Source: Nonomuraea rhodomycinica (GTDB lineage: Bacteria > Actinomycetota > Actinomycetes > Streptosporangiales > Streptosporangiaceae). From it: DNA of 64,000 nucleotides. The DNA lies in assembly GCF_013363995.1 (NCBI RefSeq), contig NZ_JABWGO010000001.1, positions 124,001-188,000 on the forward strand. The letters run 5' to 3'. Numbering within the stretch: position 1 is the first letter of the stretch; each line of letters opens with the position of its first letter. The translations under genes and the position numbers were made by a program. Below the pieces are notes generated by a model. The model made no database searches. It had not been told where the DNA came from and saw nothing but the letters and a program-made list of their open reading frames with translations. Below, piece after piece: positions 25,401 through 33,678 of the stretch.

Positions 25401-25772
25401 TCACTCGACGACCACGAGGCCGTTGCCGTCCGCGTCCCGCAGGACGAACATCGGCGGGACTCCCTCCCACCGCAGCAGCTCGCCCACCTCGACGCCGCGC
25501 GCCGCCAGCTCCTCGCGCAGGGCGGAGGCGTCGTCCGTGGTGAGACGGATGCCCGTGTCGGTCCCGGCCGGCGCGCTCTCGTCCGCCTGGACGAGAGCGA
25601 TCGAGGTCGCCGCCCCCGCGGGCGCCACCTCGACCCAGCGCCCGCCGAACCGTCCGGCGGGGACGTCCAGGCGCTTGTCGAAGCCGAGGACGCCCACGTA
25701 GAACTCGACCGCCCGGTCCTGGTCGGTGACGGGCACGGCGACGGTCCGGACACCGGTGATCGCGTTGGTCAT
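25401..25772 (-). CDS. VOC-family (glyoxalase/bleomycin-resistance fold) protein
   Basis: A 123-residue vicinal-oxygen-chelate protein with two beta-alpha-beta-beta-beta modules: VRTVAVPVTDQDRAVEFYVG at the start and GIRLTTDDASALREELAARG, then PPMFVLRDADGNGLVVVE, at the end. The final Glu of the DADGN-x-L-V-V-V-E motif is the usual metal ligand, while the N-terminal metal His of true glyoxalases is not evident. Functions range from isomerase to antibiotic binding. It is probably monocistronic. Confidence 0.85.
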   Translation of the reverse strand: MTNAITGVRTVAVPVTDQDRAVEFYVGVLGFDKRLDVPAGRFGGRWVEVAPAGAATSIALVQADESAPAGTDTGIRLTTDDASALREELAARGVEVGELLRWEGVPPMFVLRDADGNGLVVVE

Positions 25773-25894
25773 CTCTGGCTCCTCATGGGTGCGGGCCGGT
25801 GCCTCTCACCGGCCCCTCACTCCATGGACGAACGGCCTCGCCCGGACACGACACTCACCGCACCGGTTTTTTCCGGCTTTTTGTCGTACGGGGG

Positions 25895-26269
25895 TCAGCC
25901 TTCCTCACGGCGCATGGCCTGGACGGCCGGAAGGCGGTCGAAGACGGTGACGACGCGCGTGATCCGGCCGCCGGCGACGGTCAGGTAGTCCATGGCGCGG
26001 AAGTCCCGGGCGAACGTGGTGTCGGTGGTGTAGACGACGGCCGCGCTCGTGCCGTCGCCGAGGACCTTGGTGATGGCGGACCCGGTGAGCCTGGGCAGGA
26101 AGCCCTCCAGGAAGCCCCGGTAGGCGGCCCGGCCCTCGATCCGGCCGGCGGGCGCGTCGCACACGACGTCCTCGGCGAGGAAGCCGAGCGCCCCGTCGAC
26201 GTCGCCGCCCATCCACGCGCGGGTGAAGTTCTCGGCGATCTGCTGGGCGGAGGCGTTGGTGCTGGTCAC
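25895..26269 (-). CDS. SnoaL/NTF2-like protein divergent from WYL regulator
   Basis: GTG at 26269 after GAAAGGGAAAG gives a 124-residue NTF2-fold protein. AQQIAENFTRAWMGGDVDGA, LGFLAEDVVCDAPAGRIEG, YRGFLEGFLPRLTGSAI and DYLTVAGGRITRVVTVFDRL are the classic SnoaL-like helices and strands. Upstream in-frame codons are rejected because they precede the ribosome site. It is divergent from the WYL gene at 26380, a pairing often seen in actinomycetes, so that regulator probably controls it. Confidence 0.83.
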   Translation of the reverse strand: MTSTNASAQQIAENFTRAWMGGDVDGALGFLAEDVVCDAPAGRIEGRAAYRGFLEGFLPRLTGSAITKVLGDGTSAAVVYTTDTTFARDFRAMDYLTVAGGRITRVVTVFDRLPAVQAMRREEG

Positions 26270-26341
26270 AGTGCTTTCCCTTTCGTGGTGTCCCGGAGCC
26301 GTCCGTGCGGCCCCGGCCACTGGATCCTCACCGCCGTATAT

Positions 26342-26354
26342 GACAGGTTGTGTC
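26342..26354. promoter_or_regulatory. operator-like GACA-N5-TGTC dyad
   Basis: GACAGGTTGTGTC lies in the 110-bp divergent region between the NTF2-like gene and the WYL regulator, 26 bp before the regulator start. It is embedded in an AT-richer stretch (TATATGACA...TCTTATA). It is the best candidate binding site for the WYL protein. Confidence 0.4.
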
Positions 26355-26379
26355 TTATACCTGAGAAAGTCTTCCCGCC

Positions 26380-27414
26380 ATGAGATCCGACCGGTTGCTC
26401 TCGATCATGCTGCTGCTGCAGACGCACGGCCGGCTGCCCGCCGGGACGCTCGCCGAGCGGCTGGAGGTGTCGGTCCGCACGGTCATGCGCGACGTCGAGG
26501 CGCTGTCGTCGGCCGGCGTGCCCGTCTACACCGTGCGCGGGCCCCACGGCGGCATCGCCCTGCTGCCCGGCTTCCGCACCGACGTCACCGGCCTGACCGC
26601 CGACGAGGCCCGCGCCCTGTTCGTGCTGATGTCCGGGCGCGCCCACGACGAGCTGGGGCTGGGGCGGGCCATCGGCTCCGCGCTGCGCAAGCTCATGGCG
26701 GCCCTGCCCGCCGCCCACCGGCCGGGCGCCGACCTGGCCAGCCGCCGCGTCCTCATCGACCCCGTACGCTGGCGCGGCGGCCCGGCCCAGCCCGCGCCCG
26801 ACCTCGCCGTGCTCCAGGAGGCCGTCTTCGGCGACCGGCGCCTGCGCGTGCGCTACCGGCACGGCGGCGACAGCCGTCCCCGCTCGTACACGCTGGACCC
26901 GTACGGGCTGGTCAACAAGGCGGGCGTCTGGTACCTGGTGGCCGACCACCGCGGCGAGCCCAAGCTGTTCCGCGCCGACCGCGTCTCCTCCGCCGAGGTC
27001 GCCGACCAGCCCGTCCGGCGCCGCGACGGCCTCGAACTGGCCGGTCTCTGGGACACCCTGCGCCGCCGCGTCGACGACGTGCCCACCCCGGTGCCCGTCA
27101 CGGTCGGCGTCCGGCGGGACGTCCTGGACAGGTTCCTGCGCGTCCACCAGGCCGACCTGGCGCCCACCGCCGGGGTGAACGGCTTCGGCGGGGTGGACGG
27201 CTTCGGCGGCGACGGGGAGCGGGTGAGCGTCGAGCTGCGCTTCCGCTCCCTGGACGCGGCCGGGGCGCTGCTCGCCTTCGGCCCCGACGTCGAGGTGCTG
27301 GAGCCCGTGGAGCTGCGTCACGCCCTGGCCCGCAGGGCGGCCGAGACCGCCGCCCTGTACGCGGCCCGGCCGCTCAGCGGGCGTCCGGCGTCCAGGCGGG
27401 GTCCCGGCCGGTGA
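26380..27414 (+). CDS. YafY-type HTH/WYL-domain transcriptional regulator
   Basis: A 344-residue protein. The N-terminal HTH_11 reads RSDRLLSIMLLLQTHGRLPA, then ERLEVSVRTVMRDVEALSSA. The WYL domain contains DPYGLVNKAGVWYLVADHRG with the signature Trp-Tyr-Leu near residue 187. The C-terminal WCX-like part ends ALARRAAETAALYA. WYL domains sense small ligands or nucleic acids. A short Gly-Phe-Gly-Gly repeat (VNGFGGVDGFGGDG, around residue 266) is an odd insertion. The gene ends inside the convergent MDMPI gene, overlapping it by 41 bp. Confidence 0.88.
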   Translation: MRSDRLLSIMLLLQTHGRLPAGTLAERLEVSVRTVMRDVEALSSAGVPVYTVRGPHGGIALLPGFRTDVTGLTADEARALFVLMSGRAHDELGLGRAIGSALRKLMAALPAAHRPGADLASRRVLIDPVRWRGGPAQPAPDLAVLQEAVFGDRRLRVRYRHGGDSRPRSYTLDPYGLVNKAGVWYLVADHRGEPKLFRADRVSSAEVADQPVRRRDGLELAGLWDTLRRRVDDVPTPVPVTVGVRRDVLDRFLRVHQADLAPTAGVNGFGGVDGFGGDGERVSVELRFRSLDAAGALLAFGPDVEVLEPVELRHALARRAAETAALYAARPLSGRPASRRGPGR

Positions 27415-27973
27415 GGCCGAGCAGCCGGTCAAGGAGCGGGGCGTCGCCGGGCACGGGCACCGGCGGCCCGAACAGGCCCGGGCTGCCCTCCGGAGCCTGG
27501 GCCACGACCGCGGTCACCCAGGCGTGGGCCGCCTGGACGGCCTCCTCCAGGGCGGGGTCGCCGGCCGGGTAGGGACGGCCGGTGGCGACGGCGAGGTCCC
27601 AGCCGTGCACGACGACCTCGTCGAGCGCGGCCGCTCCGGCGATCTCGCCGGGCATCGTGCCGCCCCCCACCTCGGTGACGCCGGTCCACGCCGACGGCTC
27701 GCGCCACGCCCGGGCCAGCTCCTCCAGGCGGGCCGGCACGCGCTCGCGCCAGTCCTCGCCCAGCCGGGAGGCGTCCGGTGTGCGGGCGCGCCCGCCGTCC
27801 TCGCGCCTCGTCTTCGTGGCCGCAGCGGTGAACGCGACGCAGAGGCCGTCGATGTGGTCGAGCAGCTCGCCCACGGTGAAGCCGCACGGCGTCGGCGCGG
27901 TGAGCAGGTCGTCGGGCAGGGGGCGGACGAGCGCGGCGAGGACGCCGGCCGCGGGCCCGAGGTCGGCGGTCAC
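27374..27973 (-). CDS. MDMPI-like (TIGR03086-type) protein
   Basis: GTG at 27973 gives 199 residues. TPCGFTVGELLDHIDGLCVA carries the family 'W/F-T-V-x-x-L-x-x-H' His, and AALDEVVVHGWDLAVATGRP carries the second conserved His block. The length is typical. Its GTG overlaps the SRPBCC stop (GTGA). It is the last gene of the ArsR-SRPBCC-MDMPI operon. Family proteins are proposed mycothiol-dependent enzymes, so a detoxification role is reasonable but inferred. Confidence 0.82.
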   Translation of the reverse strand: MTADLGPAAGVLAALVRPLPDDLLTAPTPCGFTVGELLDHIDGLCVAFTAAATKTRREDGGRARTPDASRLGEDWRERVPARLEELARAWREPSAWTGVTEVGGGTMPGEIAGAAALDEVVVHGWDLAVATGRPYPAGDPALEEAVQAAHAWVTAVVAQAPEGSPGLFGPPVPVPGDAPLLDRLLGLTGRDPAWTPDAR

Positions 27974-28479
27974 GGCCGCACCGCCGTCCGCGCCCCGGTG
28001 GGGCTGCTCGCCAGCGCCGCCGGGAGCCGGTCGAGGCACCTGTCCCAGCCGCCGCTGATCTTTGCGGCGACCTCGGGCATGGCGGCGGCCAGGGCGTCGA
28101 GGCGCTCGTGCAGCAGCACCATGTGGGTGCCGCCGTCCGGCGTCCCGCTCAGGGTGACGGTGAGCACGGAGTCGAACATCGGCCCCGCCTCCCGGTCGGG
28201 GCCGGTGAAGCCCCAGCGCCAGACGATGCGCCGGTCCGGCACGAGTTCGAGGAGCTGCGCGTCGAAGCCGCTGACCGGCTGGTCGGAGCGGGTCAGCCAG
28301 ACGCGGTAGCGGCCGCCCTCCCGCTCGTCCACCTCGGCCCGCGCGTGCTCGGGGTCGCCGGGCGCGAGCCATCGGCGCAGGACGTCCGGGTCGAGCCAGG
28401 CCCGGTAGACGGCCGGCGGGGGCGCGGACAGGGTGCGCTCGCGGCGCACGGCGGGGAAGATCGCGGGTTCGGCGCTCAT
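27970..28479 (-). CDS. SRPBCC (AHSA1-like) domain protein
   Basis: The ATG at 28479 has GAGGAGG 6 bases upstream and yields 169 residues: RRERTLSAPPPAVYRAWLDP, VLRRWLAPGDPEHARAEVDE, GFDAQLLELVPDRRIVWRWG and GGWDRCLDRLPAAL. This is the AHSA1 pattern. An alternative ATG at 28521 overlaps the arsR stop (ATGA) and adds 14 residues, so either start is possible. It is controlled with its ArsR partner and probably handles a hydrophobic ligand. Confidence 0.86.
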   Translation of the reverse strand: MSAEPAIFPAVRRERTLSAPPPAVYRAWLDPDVLRRWLAPGDPEHARAEVDEREGGRYRVWLTRSDQPVSGFDAQLLELVPDRRIVWRWGFTGPDREAGPMFDSVLTVTLSGTPDGGTHMVLLHERLDALAAAMPEVAAKISGGWDRCLDRLPAALASSPTGARTAVRP

Positions 28480-28517
28480 GGCGGCCTCCTCGGACGGATG
28501 CGGACACGGGTGCGTGC

Positions 28518-28862
28518 TCATGACGCCCCCTCGGGCGTGGGCGGACGGTCGAGGACCCGTTCCAGCGCGTCGATGCGCTCGTCCCAGAAGCGCTCGTAGA
28601 AGCGCAGCCAGGCGGCGGCGCCCGCGAGCGGCGCGGACCGCAGCCGGCACACGTGCCGCCGCCCCGTGACGGTGCGCTCGACGAGCCCGGCGCTCTCCAG
28701 CACCTTCACGTGCTTGGACGCGGCCGCGAGCGACATCCGCAGGGGCTCGGCGAGCTGCCCCACGGTCAGCTCGCCGCCCGCGAGCCGGCGCAGCATGTCG
28801 CGCCGCGCGTCGTGGGCCAGCGCGTGGAACACGGCGTCCAGCTCAGGAGCATCCTCAACCAC
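28518..28862 (-). CDS. ArsR-family transcriptional regulator
   Basis: GTG at 28862 gives a 114-residue protein. VFHALAHDARRDMLRRLAGG and LTVGQLAEPLRMSLAAASKH form the winged helix, and WLRFYERFWDERIDALERVL is the dimer helix typical of SRPBCC-linked ArsR proteins. No metal-binding Cys is present. The start codon lies at the centre of the operator palindrome, so bound repressor would also cover the initiation region. It is the first gene of the arsR-SRPBCC-MDMPI operon. Confidence 0.87.
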   Translation of the reverse strand: MVEDAPELDAVFHALAHDARRDMLRRLAGGELTVGQLAEPLRMSLAAASKHVKVLESAGLVERTVTGRRHVCRLRSAPLAGAAAWLRFYERFWDERIDALERVLDRPPTPEGAS

Positions 28863-28909
28863 ATGGTTGAGGATAGCGTCGTCCGGCTCAATTCTCAACC
28901 ATCTGGTTG
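28851..28909. promoter_or_regulatory. two ArsR operator palindromes, 40 bp centre to centre
   Basis: Site 1 (28851-28874) has perfect 11-bp arms ATCCTCAACCA and TGGTTGAGGAT around CA. Site 2 (28896-28909) repeats the core CAACCA-TC-TGGTTG. The spacing is close to four helical turns, as expected for cooperative dimers. The sites overlap the arsR start and its promoter region. Confidence 0.7.
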
Positions 28910-29050
28910 TACGTCGAGCGGGCCATAACGCCATCCGTAGCCGATCGGCAGCGATCCATAACCGGCGGGCTCCAGGGTGGGCTCAACCGTCCGGACGCGC
29001 GCGGTGTTCTCCCACCACCACACCGTCCCTCCCTCCCCTGGAGCCCCTTC

Positions 29051-30676
29051 ATGGCCACCGTCCCCAACCGCTGGTGGGCCCTGCCCGTCGTGCTGGTCGC
29101 CGTCTTCATGACGACCCTGGACTTCTTCATCGCCAACGTGGCGGTGCCGTCGATGCGCGCCGGCCTGCCCGCCGACGGCTCCGAGGCGCAGCTCGTCATC
29201 GCGGGGTACGGGCTGGCGTACGCGGCGGGGCTGGTCGTCGCGGGCCGGCTCGGCGACCTGCACGGGCCGCGCCGGGTGTTCTCGGCGGGCCTGGCGCTGT
29301 TCACGCTGGCGTCCGCCGCCTGCGGGGCCGCGCCGGGAGCCTGGGCGCTGATCCTGGCGCGGGTGCTGCAGGGCGTGGCCGCGGCGCTGCTCGCCCCGCA
29401 GGTGCTGACGCTGCTCGGAGGTCTGTACCGGGGGGCCGACCGGGCCAGGGCGTTCGGCTGGTACGGCACGGCCGTGGGGCTCGCGGGCGTGAGCGGGCAG
29501 GTGATCGGCGGCCTGCTGATCGCGGCGGACCCGTGGGGGCTGGGCTGGCGGGCGTGCTTCCTGGTCAACGTGCCCCTGGGGCTGGTCGCACTGGCCGCGA
29601 CGCCGCGCCTGGTCCCGTCCCCGCCGCCCCCCTCGACCCACCTCCCGGCCCCTCAGTCGCCGCCCCCCTCGAACCACGTACCGGCGCCTCAGTCGCCGCC
29701 CACCTCGAACCACGTACCGGCCCCTGCGCCGTCACCCACCTCGAACCGCCCCCCGCTCCCTCACCCGTCACCCACCCGGCGGTCTCAGGCCCGAGCGGGT
29801 GGGGCGCGGCCCAGGGCTGGCCTGGACGTGGCCGGGGCGGGGATGGTCGCGGCCGGGCTCGTGGCGGTCGTGCTGCCGCTGGCCCAGGGCCGGGAGCAGG
29901 GCTGGCCGGTGTGGACGTGGCTGTGCCTGGCGACCTCGGCCCCGCTGCTGGCCACGTTCGCCCGCCGCCAGCGCCGCCTGGCCGCCGCGGGCCGGCAGCC
30001 CCTGCTCGACCTGGACGTCTTCGGGGAGAAGGGCTTCGCGGGCGGGCTCGTGGCGGTGGCGCTGCTGTTCGGCGGCTCGGCGGGGCTGTCGTTCGTGCTG
30101 GCGCTGTACCTCCAGGAGGGGCTCCGGCTCGGCCCGGCGGCGGCCGGGGCGGTGTGCACGGCGCTCAACGGGGGGTTCCTCGCGGGCTCGGCCCGGACGG
30201 CGGCCCTGACCCGCCGCCTGGGGACGAGGGCGCCCCTGACGGGCGCGGCGACGCTGCTGCTGGGACTGCTGCTCCTGGACCACGTCATGGCCGGGGCAGG
30301 AGGCATAGCCGGGGCAGGAGGCGCTGTCGCGTACCAGGTCGCGGGGGCGCTGCTCGTCACGGGCGCCGGGATGGGGCTGCTGATGTCGCCGCTGATCTCC
30401 ACGACGCTGGCCCGGGTACGGCCCGAGCGGTCCGGCGCGGCGGCCGGGGTGCTGGGCACGGTGCAGGAGATGGGCGGCGTCCTGGGCGGCACGCTCACCG
30501 GGACCGTGCTGCTGGGGTCGCTGGAGTCCGGATGGGGGACGGCCGCCCGGGCCGGGCTGGCAGTGCCGGCCGCGTGCGCCCTCGGCGTGCTGGCCGTGGC
30601 CGCCCTGGCGGTCCGGCGTACGACCGGAGACCGTCAGGCGCAGGTGGACGACCGAGCGGCGCGGGTGTGCCGATAG
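29051..30676 (+). CDS. MFS drug-efflux transporter (DHA2-like, 14-TM) with repeat insertion
   Basis: The ATG at 29051 gives 541 residues. TM1 contains VFMTTLDFFIANVAVPSMRA (motif D1-like), motif A is GRLGDLHGPRRVFSAG, and motif C is GWYGTAVGLAGVSGQVIGGL, marking an antiporter of the QacA/EmrB type. After TM6 (residues about 190-255) the cytoplasmic loop is expanded by a Pro/Ser-rich repeat. The second half (FGGSAGLSFVLALYLQEGL onward) is normal. It is divergent from the ArsR operon and may be co-regulated from the same operator region. Confidence 0.85.
   Translation: MATVPNRWWALPVVLVAVFMTTLDFFIANVAVPSMRAGLPADGSEAQLVIAGYGLAYAAGLVVAGRLGDLHGPRRVFSAGLALFTLASAACGAAPGAWALILARVLQGVAAALLAPQVLTLLGGLYRGADRARAFGWYGTAVGLAGVSGQVIGGLLIAADPWGLGWRACFLVNVPLGLVALAATPRLVPSPPPPSTHLPAPQSPPPSNHVPAPQSPPTSNHVPAPAPSPTSNRPPLPHPSPTRRSQARAGGARPRAGLDVAGAGMVAAGLVAVVLPLAQGREQGWPVWTWLCLATSAPLLATFARRQRRLAAAGRQPLLDLDVFGEKGFAGGLVAVALLFGGSAGLSFVLALYLQEGLRLGPAAAGAVCTALNGGFLAGSARTAALTRRLGTRAPLTGAATLLLGLLLLDHVMAGAGGIAGAGGAVAYQVAGALLVTGAGMGLLMSPLISTTLARVRPERSGAAAGVLGTVQEMGGVLGGTLTGTVLLGSLESGWGTAARAGLAVPAACALGVLAVAALAVRRTTGDRQAQVDDRAARVCR
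29639..29782 (+). repeat. in-frame 36-bp minisatellite, 4 units
   Basis: Twelve-residue units HLPAPQSPPPSN, HVPAPQSPPTSN, HVPAPAPSPTSN and RPPLPHPSPTRR are encoded head to tail in the central cytoplasmic loop of the MFS gene. The DNA of the first three units is nearly identical, showing recent tandem duplication. The fourth has diverged. Confidence 0.8.
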
Positions 30677-31283
30677 CGGCGCCGCCGGCCCGCACGACGT
30701 CCGGGAGACGGATCGCCGTGATCAGGCCGGGACGCCGCGCGAAGCCACGACGCCGCACCGGCCGGCCCACCGCACGTGGTGAGGACGCCAGACCCGCCGG
30801 TCCGCCGCACGGAGCCAGGACGCCCCACGAAGTCAGGACACCGGGTGGATGATCACGCCGTGAGGGTCCGTCGGATAGAGTGCTGGGACCGAGGACTTTT
30901 CCGTGCGTTGGCAACAGGTCGGCGTCGCCCCCGGCGATAGAAGACGTGGGCCTCCTCCGAGGGGGCCCGGACAGGCAGGCGATCATGCTGCCGAGCCTGG
31001 TGGCCGCCGCCACCCCGCGACGCGGACGGATCACCCTGCGCACCGCCCCACGCGCGTGGGCCCGGGAGCCCGTCCCGCGCCGCCAGCCGGCTCGGGGACA
31101 CCGGATCGACGCCAGGCCCGTCCATCCCGCCGCCCGCCATCCCGCCGCGGCCGATCTGATCATCTCGCGCTTCGCCGCCGGCGAGCGTCTCACCTTGCGG
31201 GTCGTCCCGCCGAAAACCGCCCGCGGCCGACCGGCACCGTCCGGCAGCCGCGCCTCATCCGTTCTCTCCGACAGGAGCGTTCC
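30677..31283. other. 607-bp gap, no supported gene
   Basis: Open frames exist on both strands, but none has a domain, a coherent hydrophobic pattern or a ribosome site. The first 180 bases are repetitive (CGACGCCGCAC/GCCAGGACGCC-like blocks). The right end presumably carries the promoter of the STAS gene; ACAGGAG at 31271 is its ribosome site. Confidence 0.5.
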
Positions 31284-31607
31284 ATGACCGTTCTCGCGCC
31301 CGCGCCGTCAGGCGGAGCCGATGTCCTCACCGTCGCCACCGTGCATCTGACCGGCGAGATCGACGTCTTCACCAGCCATGCTCTCCGCCGGCGGCTGATG
31401 CGCGCCCTGCCCGCCGGGGCCGGACTGCTCATCGTGGACCTGTCCGCGGTGTCGTTCTGCGACGCCTCCGGGCTGGCCGTCCTGGTCGGGATCCAGCGGC
31501 GGGCCCGGCCGCGAGGCGTGGCGCTCACGCTGAAGGCCCCACGCCCGCTCATGACCACGCTGCTGCGCGTCACCGGCCTGGACCGCGTCCTCACGGTCGT
31601 GCCGTGA
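31284..31607 (+). CDS. STAS-domain anti-sigma-factor antagonist
   Basis: A 107-residue SpoIIAA/RsbV-like protein. ATVHLTGEIDVFTSHALRRR and IVDLSAVSFCDASGLAVLVG contain the D-x-S-G site whose Ser is phosphorylated by an anti-sigma kinase in this family. In the unphosphorylated state such proteins bind the anti-sigma factor and free the sigma factor. No kinase or sigma gene is adjacent, as is common for orphan actinomycete antagonists. ATG at 31284 lies 7 bases after AGGAG. Confidence 0.9.
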   Translation: MTVLAPAPSGGADVLTVATVHLTGEIDVFTSHALRRRLMRALPAGAGLLIVDLSAVSFCDASGLAVLVGIQRRARPRGVALTLKAPRPLMTTLLRVTGLDRVLTVVP

Positions 31608-31630
31608 GGACGCTCCCGCGGTACGCGGAC

Positions 31631-31670
31631 GAGCAGGGGCCCGCACCGATGACGGTGCGGGCCCCCGCTC
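31631..31670. terminator. bidirectional terminator hairpin
   Basis: A 12-bp perfect stem (GGGCCCGCACCG at 31637-31648 with 31653-31664) around an ATGA loop is extended by GAGC/GCTC pairs. It lies between the convergent STAS and cold-shock genes and can serve both. Confidence 0.8.
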
Positions 31671-31685
31671 GTGGTGCCGTCCGGG

Positions 31686-31892
31686 TCAGGCGGCGACGAT
31701 GTTCTCGGCCTGCGGGCCCTTCTGGCCCTGCGTGACGTCGAAGGCCACACGCTGGCCCTCGTGCAGCTCACGGTAGCCGCCCTGGGACACGATGTTGGAG
31801 TAGTGGGCGAAGACGTCGGCGCCGCCGCCGTCTTGGGCGATGAAGCCGAAGCCCTTCTCCGCGTTGAACCACTTCACGGTTCCCTCAGCCAT
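31686..31892 (-). CDS. cspA: cold-shock protein (CspA family)
   Basis: A 68-residue single cold-shock domain. RNP1 is KGFGFI and RNP2 is VFAHYS, within [20 protein letters not shown]; the protein ends [10 protein letters not shown]. It binds single-stranded nucleic acid and acts as an RNA chaperone. ATG at 31892 has AAGGAG about 8 bases upstream. The leader is long, and a terminator-like hairpin with a T run sits about 100 bases before the start (see separate entry), suggesting control in the 5' leader. Confidence 0.95.
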   Translation of the reverse strand: MAEGTVKWFNAEKGFGFIAQDGGGADVFAHYSNIVSQGGYRELHEGQRVAFDVTQGQKGPQAENIVAA

Positions 31893-31978
31893 GTCGATCT
31901 CCTTCTGGTTGGCAGAGCCGGAGTCCGCCGTGTGCGGATTCCGCGTCGCCGTAATGAGCCCACCCGGAGATGACCGGA

Positions 31979-32018
31979 AAACAAAAAATGCGCCTGAGGT
32001 CACATACCGTCAGGCGCA
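31979..32018 (-). promoter_or_regulatory. terminator-like hairpin in the cspA leader (candidate attenuator)
   Basis: On the minus strand a 9-bp stem TGCGCCTGA / TCAGGCGCA (32018-32010 and 31997-31989) with a 12-base loop is followed by TTTTTTGTTTT (31988-31978). This is a textbook intrinsic terminator. It ends 86 bases before the cspA ATG, and no minus-strand gene lies upstream for it to terminate. It is therefore probably in the cspA leader, where it could act as a conditional terminator. Confidence 0.6.
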
Positions 32019-32260
32019 CATGAAGTTCATATGGGTACCACAACTGCAACTGCCCTCAGACTAGCACGCCGGCAGAGTGCTCCGCCGGTTCTTCGTCAGA
32101 GGCACGCGGAGAGCCGGGCGGCACCGAGGAAGGTTGCGGCCCGCATCGCGACCGGATCGACGATATGCGTGACATGTGCGCTTATGGGTAGGCTTGCCGG
32201 CGGTGTGCCGGGAAGTCTGGTCGGCTGGTCCGTCGCCGACCCTTCCAGGGAGTTCCTGCC

Positions 32261-33523
32261 GTGAGCCGTACCCCGTCCACCCGTGTCCTGCGCCTGTTCG
32301 GCCTGGGCTCCCGCGCGGAGTCCCGGCGCATCGCCGACATCCTGCGCGCCGAGACCGTGGGTGGGGCGCTCCTGCTCGCCGGCGCCCTGCTCGGCATGCT
32401 CTGGGCCAACTCCCCGTGGGCTCACGGGTACGAGGCGCTGCGGTCCTTCGAGCTCGGCCCCGCCGCCCTGCACCTGCGCCTCGACCTGGCCACCTGGGCG
32501 GCCGACGGCCTGCTGGCCGTGTTCTTCTTCGTCGCCGGGCTGGAGCTGAAGCGCGAGTTCACGGCAGGCGACCTGCGCGACCCCCGGCGGGCGGCCGTGC
32601 CCGTCGCCGCCGCCCTGGGGGGCGTGCTCGTGCCCGCCGTCGCGTACCTGGTGACCATCTCGCTCGCCGGGGCGGCGGACGCCGGCCGGGGATGGGCGAT
32701 CCCGACCGCCACCGACATCGCCTTCGCGCTGGCGGTGCTCGCGGTGATCGGCCGGCACCTGCCGGCCGCGCTGCGCACGTTCCTGCTCACGCTGGCCGTG
32801 GTCGACGACCTGCTCGCCATCCTCATCATCGCCGTCTTCTACACCGAGCACCTGGCGCCCCTGCCGCTGCTGGGCACGGCCGTGCCGCTGGCCGTGTTCT
32901 CTGTCCTCGTACGACGGGGCGTGCGCGCGTGGTGGCTGCTGCTGCCGCTGGCCGCGCTCACGTGGGCCCTGGTCCACGCCTCCGGCGTGCACGCCACGGT
33001 GGCCGGGGTGCTGCTGGGCTTCGCCGTGCCCGCGCGGGCGGACGCGAGCGTGGCCGAGCACTTCGAGCACCGCTTCCGGCCGCTGTCGGCGGGGGTGGCC
33101 GTGCCGGTGTTCGCGTTCCTGTCGGCCGGGGTGACGATCGGCGGGGTGGACGGGCTGAGCCGCGCGCTGACCGACCCCGTCGCCGTCGGCGTCGTCGCCG
33201 GGCTGGTCCTCGGCAAGCCGCTGGGCGTCATGGCCGCCACCTGGCTGGTGTCCCGGCTGACGCACGCCGAGCTGGACGAGAACCTGGCCTGGGTGGACGT
33301 GGCGGGGCTGGCGCTGCTGGCGGGCATCGGGTTCACCGTGTCGCTGCTCATCGGCGAGCTGGCCTTCGGCGCGGGCAGCGAGCGCGACGCGTACGTGAAG
33401 ATCGCGGTGCTGGCGGGCTCGCTGACGGCGGCGCTGCTCGCGGCGGTCGTGCTGCGCCTGCGCAACAACGCCTACCGCCGCATCGAGCAGGCGCAGGCCG
33501 CCCAGGCCGCCACCGACTCCTGA
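32261..33523 (+). CDS. nhaA: Na+/H+ antiporter NhaA
   Basis: A 420-residue protein with about 12 membrane segments. Family motifs are [40 protein letters not shown] and [20 protein letters not shown]. The two adjacent Asp in VVDDL are the ion-binding pair of NhaA. The C terminus contains [15 protein letters not shown]. It exchanges Na+ for H+ across the cytoplasmic membrane. GTG at 32261 is the start. It is monocistronic, divergent from cspA. Confidence 0.95.
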   Translation: MSRTPSTRVLRLFGLGSRAESRRIADILRAETVGGALLLAGALLGMLWANSPWAHGYEALRSFELGPAALHLRLDLATWAADGLLAVFFFVAGLELKREFTAGDLRDPRRAAVPVAAALGGVLVPAVAYLVTISLAGAADAGRGWAIPTATDIAFALAVLAVIGRHLPAALRTFLLTLAVVDDLLAILIIAVFYTEHLAPLPLLGTAVPLAVFSVLVRRGVRAWWLLLPLAALTWALVHASGVHATVAGVLLGFAVPARADASVAEHFEHRFRPLSAGVAVPVFAFLSAGVTIGGVDGLSRALTDPVAVGVVAGLVLGKPLGVMAATWLVSRLTHAELDENLAWVDVAGLALLAGIGFTVSLLIGELAFGAGSERDAYVKIAVLAGSLTAALLAAVVLRLRNNAYRRIEQAQAAQAATDS

Positions 33524-33607
33524 CGGATCCCCCTTCGCCTCCTTCACGAGCCCTGGTGGGTGATCTCCGGCTCTACGATGAGCTGTCATCGGCGACGTAT
33601 CGGGATT

Positions 33608-33671
33608 CGCCCGTGTTGTGAGTCGCCTGTGTCGTGATTCACCTGTGTCGTGATTCGCCTGTGTCGTGGAG
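33608..33671 (+). repeat. 16-bp tandem repeat, 4 copies, in the leader of the LtrA gene
   Basis: Units at 33608, 33624, 33640 and 33656 follow CGCCTGTGTCGTGATT with small changes. The fourth merges into the GGAGG ribosome site of the gene at 33679, so copy number directly sets the leader length. Confidence 0.8.
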
Positions 33672-33678
33672 GAAACCA

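Noticed and set aside
30880..31287. Possible 135-residue gene upstream of the STAS gene
   Set aside because: No domain, no ribosome site, and unusual amino-acid composition; it overlaps the STAS start.
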